A stretch of 64,000 bases of DNA. Source: Polydactylus sextarius. Its lineage: Eukaryota > Chordata > Actinopteri > Polynemidae. The notes beneath the pieces are model-generated. The model was not told the DNA's origin. It worked only from the letters and a program-made list of their open reading frames with translations, and ran no database searches. This document shows, in pieces, positions 38,101 through 51,200 of the stretch (position 1 is its first letter; each line of letters starts with the position of its first letter). Location of the stretch: positions 22,207,047-22,271,046 of the forward strand of contig CM028908.1 in the NCBI GenBank assembly GCA_016801845.1, in the 5' to 3' direction. The translations under genes were made by a program, and so were the position numbers.

Positions 38101-41100
38101 TTCATTACAGTCATTACATAATTTCTGCAACATAAAGGTCACTGTTGATGTCAGTGAGCTGCAGGGAGACCAGACCCCAGCTCACCCTGGGTGCGGTTTC
38201 ATTACAGTCCCAATGCTGTTACAGGCCAAAGTACCTAATTAGACAGGCTCCTGTACAACCACACAGGGAAACAGGGCAGCAAGTGTTTGATGATGCTTAA
38301 TCAACTGACAGCTAAAGGCTTTTGCTCCTTGCTTTGAAAGGTAGGTTTATGAGATATGAGTAAGGCAGGGTGACATTCAGACGAGCCAAATAATGCTGCC
38401 CATGAGCTTCTGTGAGCTTGGCATCACCGATCTCCATGTGGCTTTTTCCTACGCCCTCCCCCAAGGCATTTCACAGCTGCGTGTCAATCTGGATGCTCGT
38501 GGCTGCTGTGCATGTTTGTGATGTATGTGACGTTATCATAAACCAAACATGTGCCAAACACACCTCATTCCTTATGCACGTGTATGAATTCCAGCAAGTT
38601 ATTGCAGAAAAACAAAAGGCATCATGTACTTCATTAGTGGCAAAACGATGGCGCGGGGTCTTTAGGGGACATTGTAGTTAGACACAGCTTCATCCTTAAC
38701 ACTACTTATGTAAAGTAAACTCCTGATTATGCTTACATAATAAAAACAGGAGGTGATCAATAATGTGTTGGGCCAAGCGGGACAGTGAAAGCCTGCATGG
38801 CCTGTTTGTTGACAGTATACACGGAGTTACTTAAGGACAGTGACCTCTTGTCTGTGTAGCCGCTCTGCTGTGAGCCAAGTGCCCTTGTGGCCATAGAGTT
38901 CACTCGATGTGTTACATTACTGAAGTGATTAGTTTTCTAACTGGAGCATCTGTGTTGTGCCAAGCTGTGCTTCATCAATGAATCATTCATTAGTTAGAAA
39001 TTTGAGATTGACATTGTTTACTGAGAAGGGATGTGCTGATTAGACACATGACATTTATATTCTTATGCCTTAGACAGTTGACGAGCAAAGCCGGAAGCAT
39101 TATATGTTTAGGTCGTCTGTCAGTCCCAGTCTTTTACAGATGCTATTTCAAGAAAACCTCCAGCGTATCCGTTCACAAATGTTCACTTGGGCGAACTGAA
39201 TAGATTTTGGTGCCCAGCAGTTAAAGGAGGGTCAATGTGACTTCACAAAATATCTTTCTAACCTTTTGAATGTGATGTCTGCCATAAGGGAATCACTACT
39301 AGTCTGATGCATCAGACATTTTCACATTGTTTCACTTTGTGTAAATCATCTGATAGTTATCCATTGGCATATGTTTGCTCCACAGTGGGTGGACTTTCTG
39401 CTACAACTAAACACTACTGCTTGGTCATGACCGAGTGGTGGTATCTGGGCATTAGCAGCATCCCAGGGAAGAAGCAGTTGAGTATAAGTTGAAAACGTGT
39501 GTTAACGAGCGTTGTCACGTCTGCGACTTACATGCATCTATATCCATCTCATCAGCTTCACTCAGTACTGATTGAACTACACCGGAAACATAAATTAACA
39601 AGTGAAAACAAAACAAAACAATTCTATTAATAAATGTTGTTTGTGTACCAATATTAAAAAAACACATCAATGCGCCACATCATTGTACCAACTGATGTGT
39701 TCATTTATTATTTTGAAAGCGGGTCCTGTAGTTTATTTTGACTCCACCACACATACGTCATCCTGCTGCTGTAAATAACTGCAGCACCAAATGTGTATTA
39801 ATCTGCCACGGAAAATGTTCCACAACAAATGCGCCATTTACTTTTCTTTGAATAACGTTTGCTAATAATGTTTGTCCAGAAGTTTTAGGAAATTACTGAG
39901 AAGCAAAGCAGTTTATTTTGGGGATGTTAATAAAACATTATGCCTTCGTTTGGAAATGATTTGTCTTCAACAGACAATGAATGGAAATCAGAGAGTACTG
40001 GACTCACACATTTCATGGAACGTGTTTACAATAAGTAAAGTGTAACAGCTTTATTGTTGGTTTCCTTACAATTTTGTGGGGTGAGAAGTTACTGTATGAC
40101 AGACTGTATTTTAGTGAGAAAAGCTGCTCAGTCACCTCAACTATCACAACTTCATAATTCAGCAAACAGATGTAAATGAAGTGAAGGAAATGCACTGTGC
40201 AGTTTTAATTCACAATTCACCACAACAACACTGGAAGTCATACATGGATACTAATATATCTGATAGAGGTTCATATTAGCTGATTAATCGATCAATTGGT
40301 GTGTAATTACCAACAATATGGACTGTGTCATTTGTTATGTTATTTCCAGTGATCTTCTAGTGAAAGCAGCATTAGCATCCAAGATGGAGCCAAAACTACT
40401 CCAGAGCTGCAGCACAAATAACAAGCTCATCAGCTTGAGTCAAATATCCTTAAATGAGGTTACATAGTCAGATAATTATTTTTGACATGGTACATTTCTC
40501 CTGCTTGCGCAAAGTTTAGCCTTTTTAGGTTTAGCTTTCACTCATGGGGAATGTTTCTAGCACAGACTAAAGTTGGATCTGTGCAACAAGTGTTCCCTGG
40601 GAACACTAAAAACTTTGGCTGAGCTTTTGTGTGAATGTCACCACAGAGCTTGGTCCCGTGCCAGGTGCTGTGTCGGCCATGTTACTCACAGGTGCTGCAG
40701 CGCTTGGCTCTGGCTGTGACCGACTGCAGGAGGACTGGCTGCTCAACAAGAGCCCGCCCCCACGTGAACTGAGTCCAAACTGCGGACAGCTGAGGCCTGC
40801 TGTTGTTTGGGGGTGACGGCACCATGTGCTCGTCTGCAAACGTCTCCGTCCTGCTGACCCGTTCCGCTCTGTCTGCCACAGTGCATGACGAGCTCCCCCT
40901 GGCAACAACAAAAGCTAGAGAGACCCTCTCTCATACCTCACCCTGTAAATACTCACCCTGTAACACTGATTGTGTACACACTGTATGAATCATACGGAAT
41001 CTGTCACATCGAATGAGTCGTGGCTGAATTGAACAGAATGTTTTTTTGTGTAGGTGGTTAGCATGCTGTGTCCTGTCTGAAGCATTTGAAGCATTGTTTG

Positions 41101-44100
41101 AGTGTGTGTGAAGAGCCTTGGGCAAGCACAGCTGTTTGTACGACATCAGGAACAGAACAGCCTTCATCGCAGACAGAACAATCATTCTCTCTCACTGCGA
41201 TGCTTTACTATAGCAGCAATGATGCAGAGGCATTCATCTGACTTACCCTCGGTTAACATCAGCTGAAAATGAATGGTTTCATGAGCTTTTGAACTGCTGT
41301 ATAGAATTGTAGCATGCTTATAGCAGCCTTAAAAATTAGACCAAATAGATGTAGTGTGTGTTACTTTCAGCTTAATTAATCTCACAATTATGAGGTTTAT
41401 GTAGTTGTTGCTAGATGTTGTAGCAGAGTAGCAGACCATAGTAGACCCTTGAGTCAAATGTTGTTTTTTTTTTTTTTTTTTTAATTGCTTTGGTAAGAGC
41501 TTTGCTATCACGAACTGAGGAAACATCAGCATCAAACATCATTCCTTTACTTCCAAAGAGATGATGAAAGTCAACATTAATGTTATAATTTTATTGCCTT
41601 TACCCTGAGGTTAGAGTCATGCCATTCTTGTGCAAATATCTTGTGATATCTCAAGAACTCATTGACTGAATCCTTTGTAATTCACTTGGTCTCACACATG
41701 AACTGATTAGATTGGTTTGATGGCTACAGGCCAAAGGTCAACATCACTGTAACCTCGCAAATCATGTTTCTGGCCTCCTCAATATCAAGACCATCATGAA
41801 TCACTGCAGTTTCGTTTAGAAACATTCATGCTTACAGGCTACTGTGACCACACACACACAACATGTTTTTTTTTTGGCCATAACTCATGAATGTAAGCAC
41901 CAGTTGCACCAATGATAACTGAAGCCTTCTGCAAGTTTATTAGCTATACTTTCAACATTTAATAGGAATAAGGTCATCAACAAATCCTTGATTTATTGAT
42001 ACATTACACTTTCTTATGGTTTTCAAGTGAGGTGACACAACAATCTGCTTCCGCCTACAGCTCATATTCATCTGTTCACCTTAAGAGAAAATATGATGGA
42101 AAAATAATGACAAAGACATGCCAATGCACATTTATTCTGCATTGCTACTTTTCACAGCAAAATGTATTTTCACTGAATTTACCCTGCAAAAAAAAATTGA
42201 GTCACCAATCATGGACCTTATACTTCCTGTCTTTTGTTTTTCTTTTTCTTTTTCCATCTTTTTTATTTTGAAAGACTTTTGGATTTTCTAAATAACTTGA
42301 TTAATTCTCACATCATTGTGCTGTGTCTTTTTTGTTCGTGCTGTGATGTAACACATCTGTTATGTACCATGAAGAGCACATGGCATGTTGCATTGATTTG
42401 CATTTGTGGAGCGCAGAGCAGCACTGCAGCAGAATGCAGAGCAGTAGGCTGGCCCAGGATAGCAGAAGGGAATCCTCTGTTTCTAAATTTAGCCCCCTCA
42501 TTGACAAAACGCTGCAGCAGCAACAGCCATAATCAATAGCCTGATCTACGTCACAGCCCGTCCAGCGGATAGAGAGAAACTGCATTTTTCCCCCTCTCTT
42601 GCTGCTCAAACCATGTCCACCCTCCCTGTGGGACTCTTCCACCGAGCTGGACACAGTTCACTGCAACAATCTACATCCCTGTCTCCTGTTACAGGCGATG
42701 CAGACATCCTACGCCTCTTTAGCCCGTGCCCTCAGCTGAGGACATCATTATGTAAAAATGTCACTTTGAAACCTTCCTTGACAACAGAGATGAGATTTTT
42801 TTTTTTTGCTGTAGCCCACCTAGTCTCATGACGTTGTGTGAGGATGGTGATCCTGCATCTGATGACTTGCTACAAAACCCTTAGACATCAGTGTCCCGAT
42901 TTCCCAGTGAAAACATGTGCCTGCTATTTGTAGAAGGGCAACTTTTTCAATCCATTGTTTGTTTCCCCCCTGATCTACCTGTCATGTGACAACCCTGTGG
43001 GTGACCAAGCAGCAGTGGTTGCAAAGACAATGAGAGATGAGAGGAGCTGGATCTGGCAGCAGTGATGTAAAAGAAGAATAATCTGTTAATTTGCCTGAAA
43101 TTAGCCAGATGGAACAAGGATGTACTAATTTTATTCATTTAAGTAAAGGCTTTAGTTTTGAATTTTCAAGCAAAAGAGTCATTCATGGAACAGAAACATT
43201 GATACAGACCCACAGTTGCTATCAGGTATTTAAGAAAAGCGAGGTACTGTAAATAATGAAAAGAATGCCTCTGCAGTGATGAGATGATGTTATACAAACA
43301 TTGTTTCCATTATTTTTTTCTGTAGTATGTAGGAATCCAACGGTTGAAGAACAAAAACCACAATGTTTATCCAAATATTCAAACCAGATTAGTTTGTTCG
43401 GCCTTTTCAGGTTTGGATTTTATGACTCATCAGTCATAACATTATAATCACTGCCAGTGAAGTGAATAACACTGATTATTTCATTACAATGGAATTTGTC
43501 AGTGGGAACTGAGGAAAATGGATGGGAAGTGTAAGGATGAGAGAATCTTTGACAAGGGTCAACATGTCATGGTTAGGAAAATGGATGTGTGCGTCTCTAA
43601 ATCAGCAGCTGTTGTGTGGTACAGGGTCTTAAACAAAGACTAACTGGGCTGTTCTCGCTCAAACATTTTATGCTGTTTTTGATAGAAAGGTGTCAGAACA
43701 CAAACGGGTTTTGTCATCCATGCAGATGTTACTGCCATATTTACCACCTACCTAAACACTGTTGCACACTCTTTCATAGTTTGAGGAACACAATGAGTTC
43801 GAGGTGTTGACTTGGCCATTCAGATTTCTATTTACTTGTTGTTTTATGCAATAAGAGACCCTCTTTGGCCAGTTGTGAATTCTAATCCAATGGCAAGAGT
43901 GATGGTAAAGGAAGAGAAAGACGGGATTATGGTGGTGACAACTCTGTATTTGGAGCTGAGCTGTGACTGAACCAATAATTGGATGTTTGTGTCACACAGA
44001 CCCATTTCTGCTGACACCACAACTTGTTGTGTGAAGCAAGACAGAGCAACTAACCACAGCTGCTGCCCAGCGCTGCTTAAAATAACTCAGTGTTGCACTG

Positions 44101-47100
44101 ACCACAGAACATCTGACTGCAAGACGGCAATATTAGCAATTTGAATCCAGTTTAGTGTTTGTAGATCTAGATTCAAGGTGTGTTTTTAATGAGGTACAGA
44201 CAGAAGTCAAAGGAAGTTGAAGCTGCAGTGATTGTTTCTTGTTGTTTCCTTATGTGTCATTAACGCATTGTCTTTAATCGTCATCACTAACTCTCTTAAA
44301 AAAAATATACAAACTGTGGACTACATTCTGCACAGTAGCAGTTTCTAGGCAACCAAAGCAGTCAGATAGCGACTGGCTGCTCATCCTTGTGCAAATTGCA
44401 CAGAGTAGACTGAGTTTCATAAACCTTTTCACCCCCAGATTAAATATTAATGCATGCTCTTCCAGGGCTTTCCCCCATATTTTTTTTTCCTTCATGCTGC
44501 AAAGTGATCACTTATCACAAAATCCAGAAACATCTGATGCCTCAACTTTCATAACAGTCAAGAACACTAGGGACACAATATTGAATCAAAGAGGTTACAT
44601 GGCATAATTGATGCAGAGACCAGACGCAAGAAGAATAAAGCAGTTTCACATCAACTGTCCAAACTGCACCACCTAAGGGCAAAAAAGTATTATTCAAAAG
44701 AAAAGTAATAGCTGCTGTAATTTTGACCCTGTTCCCGCCCTGCAGGCAATGAGAAGTTCAATTATTAATTTATATATTTTTTTTTTTTGCTTTTTTCGCT
44801 TTTATATAATGCTTCTTGAATGTGTGTGTGTGTGTGTGTGTGTGTGTTTGACCTGCAAAAGGTAAGAGTTTTGTTAACTGGAGCATGTGGAGTTTGTTTT
44901 TCCAGAGGAAGGATACAGGTTTGGGGATTCATAGGCTGCCAATTTAGCTTCATTTAGCTGTATTTTCCATACTGTATGAAACACTGCACATGCAAGAATG
45001 TAAAACTTCTATTTTGAAAGTATTTGATAGAAAATAACAAACACGGTTATCAGTTCTGAGAAGTGTTACGCTACCCTGTCAATTATCCAATTATCCAATT
45101 AATTTATAATTTTGTTTGTAATTTTATTTTAGCCCACAGGCAGACATATAAAACCTCACTGTCACTCAGAGCTTTAAGAAAGAAAATTTGCAGGTGTACC
45201 ATACATTGCCTGAAGGTGGTGCGAGTATTTGAAATGTTACAAGCATTTCCTTTCTTGCCTGTAGGTGGCAGCATCAATCTTTCTTCTACCGATCTGAACT
45301 GCCGCTGCTATTTCTTACCTTTCCTACCTCTGTCTTATTGTAATAGCTGTAGAACTGATCAGTGACCTGGTAGCCGTCTTTGTAGAGAATCCACTGCCAT
45401 TTAGATGTTTTGTCATTTGGTTGTAACTTTTAAGTGCCTTGCTTTACAGTGTGCAGGTTAGCTAAATGTTAACCCTGTTCCTAGTCATCTGAGGTTTAAA
45501 ATAATGAAGTCACCATGAAGTTGTTTTTATTTTGGTTTCACATAAAAAAAAGTTTTCTGTCAAGATCTGCCTCTTAAGTTTCTATTTGTGTCTTTATAGT
45601 GAGCAACATCTCAGCCGGGCATCAATCCAATTACAGGACTCGAGTTGGCAGATATTGTTAGCAGTTAGAGAGACGTAAGCAGCGGATGAAACAGCCTGCA
45701 CATATATGGCATGAAGTGAAATCCTCAAATTACATGTTGCCACCACTGTAGACCATCCCTGTCCCACATGCAGTAATTAACGTATACAATGGCTTTTATT
45801 CTAGCAATCTAGCTGCTCACACCCTCTAATTGCAATGTCAGAAGTCTCAAAGCCTCTGCACCCACACACTGAATACTGGTTGTTTTTTCTCTTTTATAAC
45901 CTCACACCAAATACGGGTTAGATCACCAGTGATTGGGGGCGTGTTCTGTGACACATGTGGCTAATTTTGTCACCTACTGCTACACTTCTCAGCCTATGAA
46001 TAAACAGGTGCAGGTTACAATACACTGTATTCCGATACAGTGTATTTGCCCTTTGTCTGGCCGGGGCCATTTCCGGCATTGATTCTGGCTTTCCAGCTGA
46101 CTGTAACAGTATTCATTATGCAAACAGAACCAGAAATTGATTTTTAAATAGGTTACATCTGAAATTATGGCTAATGGATGTCCATTGTTTTAAGAAGTCA
46201 ATGTTTCATTAGGAATTTTGGGACTGTTAATGTACTTTTCTTAATTCACACTCTGATTTTTACCTGTTCTGTTGGAATTTGTTCACAATTCATTGTTGGT
46301 TTACTTGTCCAGACATTCATGGTACCTAGAAGATGAATGCTGCTGATGCATTCGATATCCTGAGTTTTTCTGAAGCACCACCGCTTTAACTGAAGTATTT
46401 TGACAACTATTGTATGAATTGAAGTTGTTTTTGCAGATATTCATGTTCACCTTAGGCCTTAGTTGTTTTTAATACCAACACACAAAACTAATGGTTTTCC
46501 AACCAACCTGGATGATGATTTACATAGTAGAAGATGTGCATTGTTTTTTGTATAAATTGGAAATGGCAGCATTTGAAAATGCTAAATTAAGATCGTGAGC
46601 ATTGGTGATGGTAAATATTATTCTAAACATTAGCACTCCTCTGCATCTATATAACCTCAGAGTGGCAACACAACGTTGTAGACTTGTAGCATTGTTTTTT
46701 ATTGGTTTAAAAACTGCACATAGTGGGTTTGTGCCTCAGCTAACAACCACCTGAAGTGTCCTCATTGTCAAAGTCTATGTCCTGTGAACAGGAACCTAAA
46801 GCGTTTTCACGTTTTTAATGTGAAAGTTTCTGGCGTGTATACAGTATCCCACATTGTTTGTAGTGAGACTGTGCTATTTGAAGCTGCCTCCTCCACACTG
46901 TGCGCCCAGCATGTTGTTCAAGAACCAGACATTTTCCCCTGCTTGATCTGTGGACCTGTGCTAAAGGGCAGAGCCATGGAGACAAACAGTTGGCCAGATA
47001 TGCAATTGATTCTTGGTTTCATGAATACGTCCTATTCATCTATCATCAAAAGCACAGCGAGCCTTTGAACCGAGGGACTTTTAAAAAGGTTGTCCAAAGA

Positions 47101-48158
47101 CTCTCAAACGATTTACTGAGCTACATTTTCTTGTAACTTGTAATGTAACAACATACAATTGATGCAATTGGTGCAAAATTTAAGTTTAAGACATGACAGT
47201 CTTTTATATTAATATGACCACAACTGTGGGAGACATCCAGGTCAACACTCAAACACCACCAAGTTACATAAATGCCACACTTCTGGTTGCCGATTAAAAA
47301 GGTTTCCTAAATTATCCCTGGCAACTACCCACCCTCATCCTTTGGGGCATCCTGGTCTCACTCAGACTCCACATCTAACCGTGGTGCTCCTGTCCTCGGG
47401 CTCTGTCACTGAGGGGAAGGAGTGAGAGATTAGGATACACCTCAGTGGGCAGTAGCTGGCCACTGCCCCGGCCCGTGGCGCCTGACTCATCCCATTCTCC
47501 TCCACTTTTCATGGGCTGACATTCCCATCAGCCCCTGCTCTTACAAGCAGCTCATCGCTTTGACATGCTGGTGCGTTCTCCAGCAAGCAAGGAACTTTTA
47601 CCTCTGACCAAACAGAGTGGGTGAGTACTTGTGAAGCACAATCACTGCAGGAGGCTGTGACTAAAAGCCCATTAGGATTGTTTGGAAAAATAGATACAAA
47701 ATGACTCACTCTTGCTTTTATGGCATTTTGGCAGATTTTGTCTTCGCCAATAAATCACTGTACATACATACATTTTTATGTAATGTAAAACACATTTGAT
47801 ATATGTTGTTATGCGTGGCTGCAACATATTTGATTTGACTTGACCTAAAAATGTTTTTCTGCTGCAGACCGCACATCCTGCCATAGATCCGCTCCATTTA
47901 GCACATTGCCTCCCTTTAGTTTCCAGTACTGCCGTGTCGGTGGTCCTGTGTGCTTGGTTGTAGCTTACAGGACAGGAAGCCTCTTTTAGATCAGCACTCT
48001 AGGTGTCCATTAAGGCTGTGGACAAAATCTTGCAGCTTGTATAAGGATTTCCTCTTTTTTTCCAACTGTTCAAAAGTAATAGAGCAAAAAAAAAAAAGTC
48101 TTAGAAAATGCAAGTGTAATTGATGAAAGATATATATGCATGTGTGTGTGTTTGTGTT

Positions 48159-48215
<57 letters not shown>

Positions 48216-51200
48216 ATAAATATATATACAAAGCAGCAGAAAATATGCAGTTCTAATTTAAAACTTATCTGATGCATTTAAACAGCTTAAGAATTTAACA
48301 TATTTACATCTGAATACTGAAGGCCCAGGTTCAAAGTGATCAAGTTGAAAAAACACATGAAAGAAATTGGATGAAAGGATCTTGAAGTTGCTTTGACGCA
48401 ATCAGGTAGAGAAAGGTCATATACCTCTGTTGGAGTCATTGGATTTACAGAAACACTGAAACACTCAGTCTTCCCCAGAAAATGTGACATTGACTTGTAG
48501 TGAATAAACACTGATAACAGACCAACAATCAAGTCAAGAAAAACACCACTACTTTCAAGCAATCCTGGTAATCAACAGGGTGGGTAATAGCATTGAAAGA
48601 ATGTCAACAAACATTAGTCCTGGTTATGGCGAATTGACAGTTGTGTCAATAGTGTTTACGTGCAGGGAAATGTTGGACAGCACCTCAACGGTGATATCCA
48701 CTTCACATTTATTCCAACTAGGGACTCCAACTTGGGAATAGTAAGTTACAGGGAACCGTCAGTGCCTCAGGGATCATTTTGACAATTTCAAGATGATGCA
48801 AGCTTGGCCTACTATGTACTCAGTCTGAAAAACTCTCAGTCCACCTCAATAATTTGGAGAATTGGGGGTTGTCCTGCTCCAAAAAAAGACAGTATGTTCC
48901 CAGTAAATGTAATATCCCTCTTCTCTGTCAGCACTTTAAGCTCCTGTGCTGGTCCGAACAATATTTGACATCCAATTTTTCCAGCTCTTTTTCCGCTATA
49001 GATCGTCCATGCTACTGGTGTGAATCATAATTTCACCCATTTGTGTGAATACATTGTGGTTTGAGTCTCTTCTGGTTGACTGTGAAAGTAGACTTTATGA
49101 CAAGCCCTTTTTTTCCAATTTTCTTTTTCCCCAAGTGAGTCGTGACTGTCTTTATTTAACCTGCTTATTCGGGGAATAGGATTTATGTTCACTCACACTG
49201 AGTTCAGCAGCAATTTGCATCACATTATTGCATCTAAACATGGTTATACCTTGGAGCTGCCTAGTAAAGCCTTTTTCCCCTCTGAGGGTAACTGCAAAAA
49301 ACTTGTCATCAGTTCTGCCTCACAAAGGCAAAAAGCAGTAGTTGAAAAAAGGGCTTGACAGGTTTAGTGCAGGTTTACTAAAAGGCTTAACAGATAGAAA
49401 GGTTGTAATTCCTAAATTGCATTAAATGCCTTTTTAAAGTGATTATTTCATCCCCCAAAACCGTAATATAATGTTGAATGACACTACTACACTGCAGCAT
49501 CTACAAATAAGAAATAGAAAATTTTGTTGTCCTTATTTGGTTAATTAAAAGTATGTAAGTAAAAATGTCATACTGTATGTCTGTCCACCTACACTGAAAT
49601 AACTAAAAGAAAATTATATACTAACTTGAAATATGTCATTTAACAACAGCTAGTAAGATCTGCTAAATGAGGCAGCTTTACCAGGAACTTAGCTGTTTTT
49701 TTTCTTGTTTGTTTGCATTTCCGTCATCGTGATTACATTTATAATAACGGGCTGCCACATCTTTGTTTTTGTTTTTTTTAATAATGGTTCATTATAATTG
49801 TAGTTCGAAAAATCTAATTTTTAAGTTCCAACAACTAACTTTAACTTAATCGTAATTGTGTATTTCGTCCAAATGCCAAAGTGAGTTTTCACTTCAAGTT
49901 ACTTTTGTGAGTAAAGGCACTAGTTTGTTTTTGGAGTGTTTTGCCATATCAGCCAATTGTAGTACTACTTTTGGAGAGGTGGCAGTAGTACTACTACTAG
50001 TAGTTGTGATAGCTAATAGAGGAAGGTAGCTAATACTTATGCTAACTCAATTTATAGCGAAAGACAACTGACAGCTGGAATCGAATAACAGTAGTACTTG
50101 CAATCCTGCTTTTTGTTCTGTCTCTATATAAGTAAACACATTGTATCATACAACTCAAGGTGTCCACAGACGGCCATGATAATCTTGTCTTTTATTTTTG
50201 ATTCTCTTTGATGTCAGAAAAATCTCAGTGTTGATAGGCTTTATTACGACACAGTCACATGGCATGAATTTGTGGTCATCTGCATCTTTGTCTTGACTTG
50301 ACTTTGTATCTTATTGGGCTGTGAAATAATCAGTCTGAACACATCATACACAGTCATTTTTATAGTCTACATAAAAACCCAGAAAACCGCAGTCAGTTTC
50401 CTATATTTTGCCTTGGGGGAGTTTAGCTTTATTTTATTTCCTCACATTTTCCTTGTTAGTCTCGAGAGATTTTTTTTTTTAATTAAAATTTTTATTTCAA
50501 GTCCCGAGAGAATTAAACTAGAAACCTTCACTCTGCATGTGCCATTTGAGGTCATCAATATCAGTGAGAGTTTTCCTTGTGGATCCTATTACTGTCTTGA
50601 CAGCTGCGTGGCAAATGTAGTGGTGGCGAGTGTGCTGGGGGTGGATCTTGGAAAGTCATGTGAGGAATCCTGACACGGGTTCAGTCTGAATTTCACCAAA
50701 CCATCCTGTCTTGTTTAACAACACGGAGGCTGCATACGATTAACACGTTCACATTCGCACACTAGTATCAACAGTTTTTCATCAGCATTTCACTATTCAA
50801 TAGTCCTCATCAATTTTATCATCAAATGTAATAAAAGCCATTTTCAAGCAAAAAAATGCACTTGATTGTACATTCTGGGAAGTTGTGGTGGCCATTTTTT
50901 CAATGTATTTCTCAAAATGAATCTTTGAACTGACAGATGGATGTGAATCAGTTGCAATAGTCCCTGTGCAGAACAGCCATTAAATATTGAAGCTTCCTGT
51001 CCTGCTGTTACTGGGCTCATTTTCATCTGATGTGTTCAGTGACACAGATATTGTTTATTTTTGTTTTCCTGGAAACCTCATCTTCATATCATATCATGTT
51101 GCGCACATACATTGTGTATCATGGTAACAGATCTTAATTCATATTGGTGTAAATTTGCTTTTCCTGTTTGTTTCCTGTTTTTTTTTCTGATAAAACCACA

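Noticed and set aside
50314..50673. 119-codon plus-strand open frame
   Set aside because: Intron 8 sequence with a T-run translated as phenylalanine; no domain or splice support.
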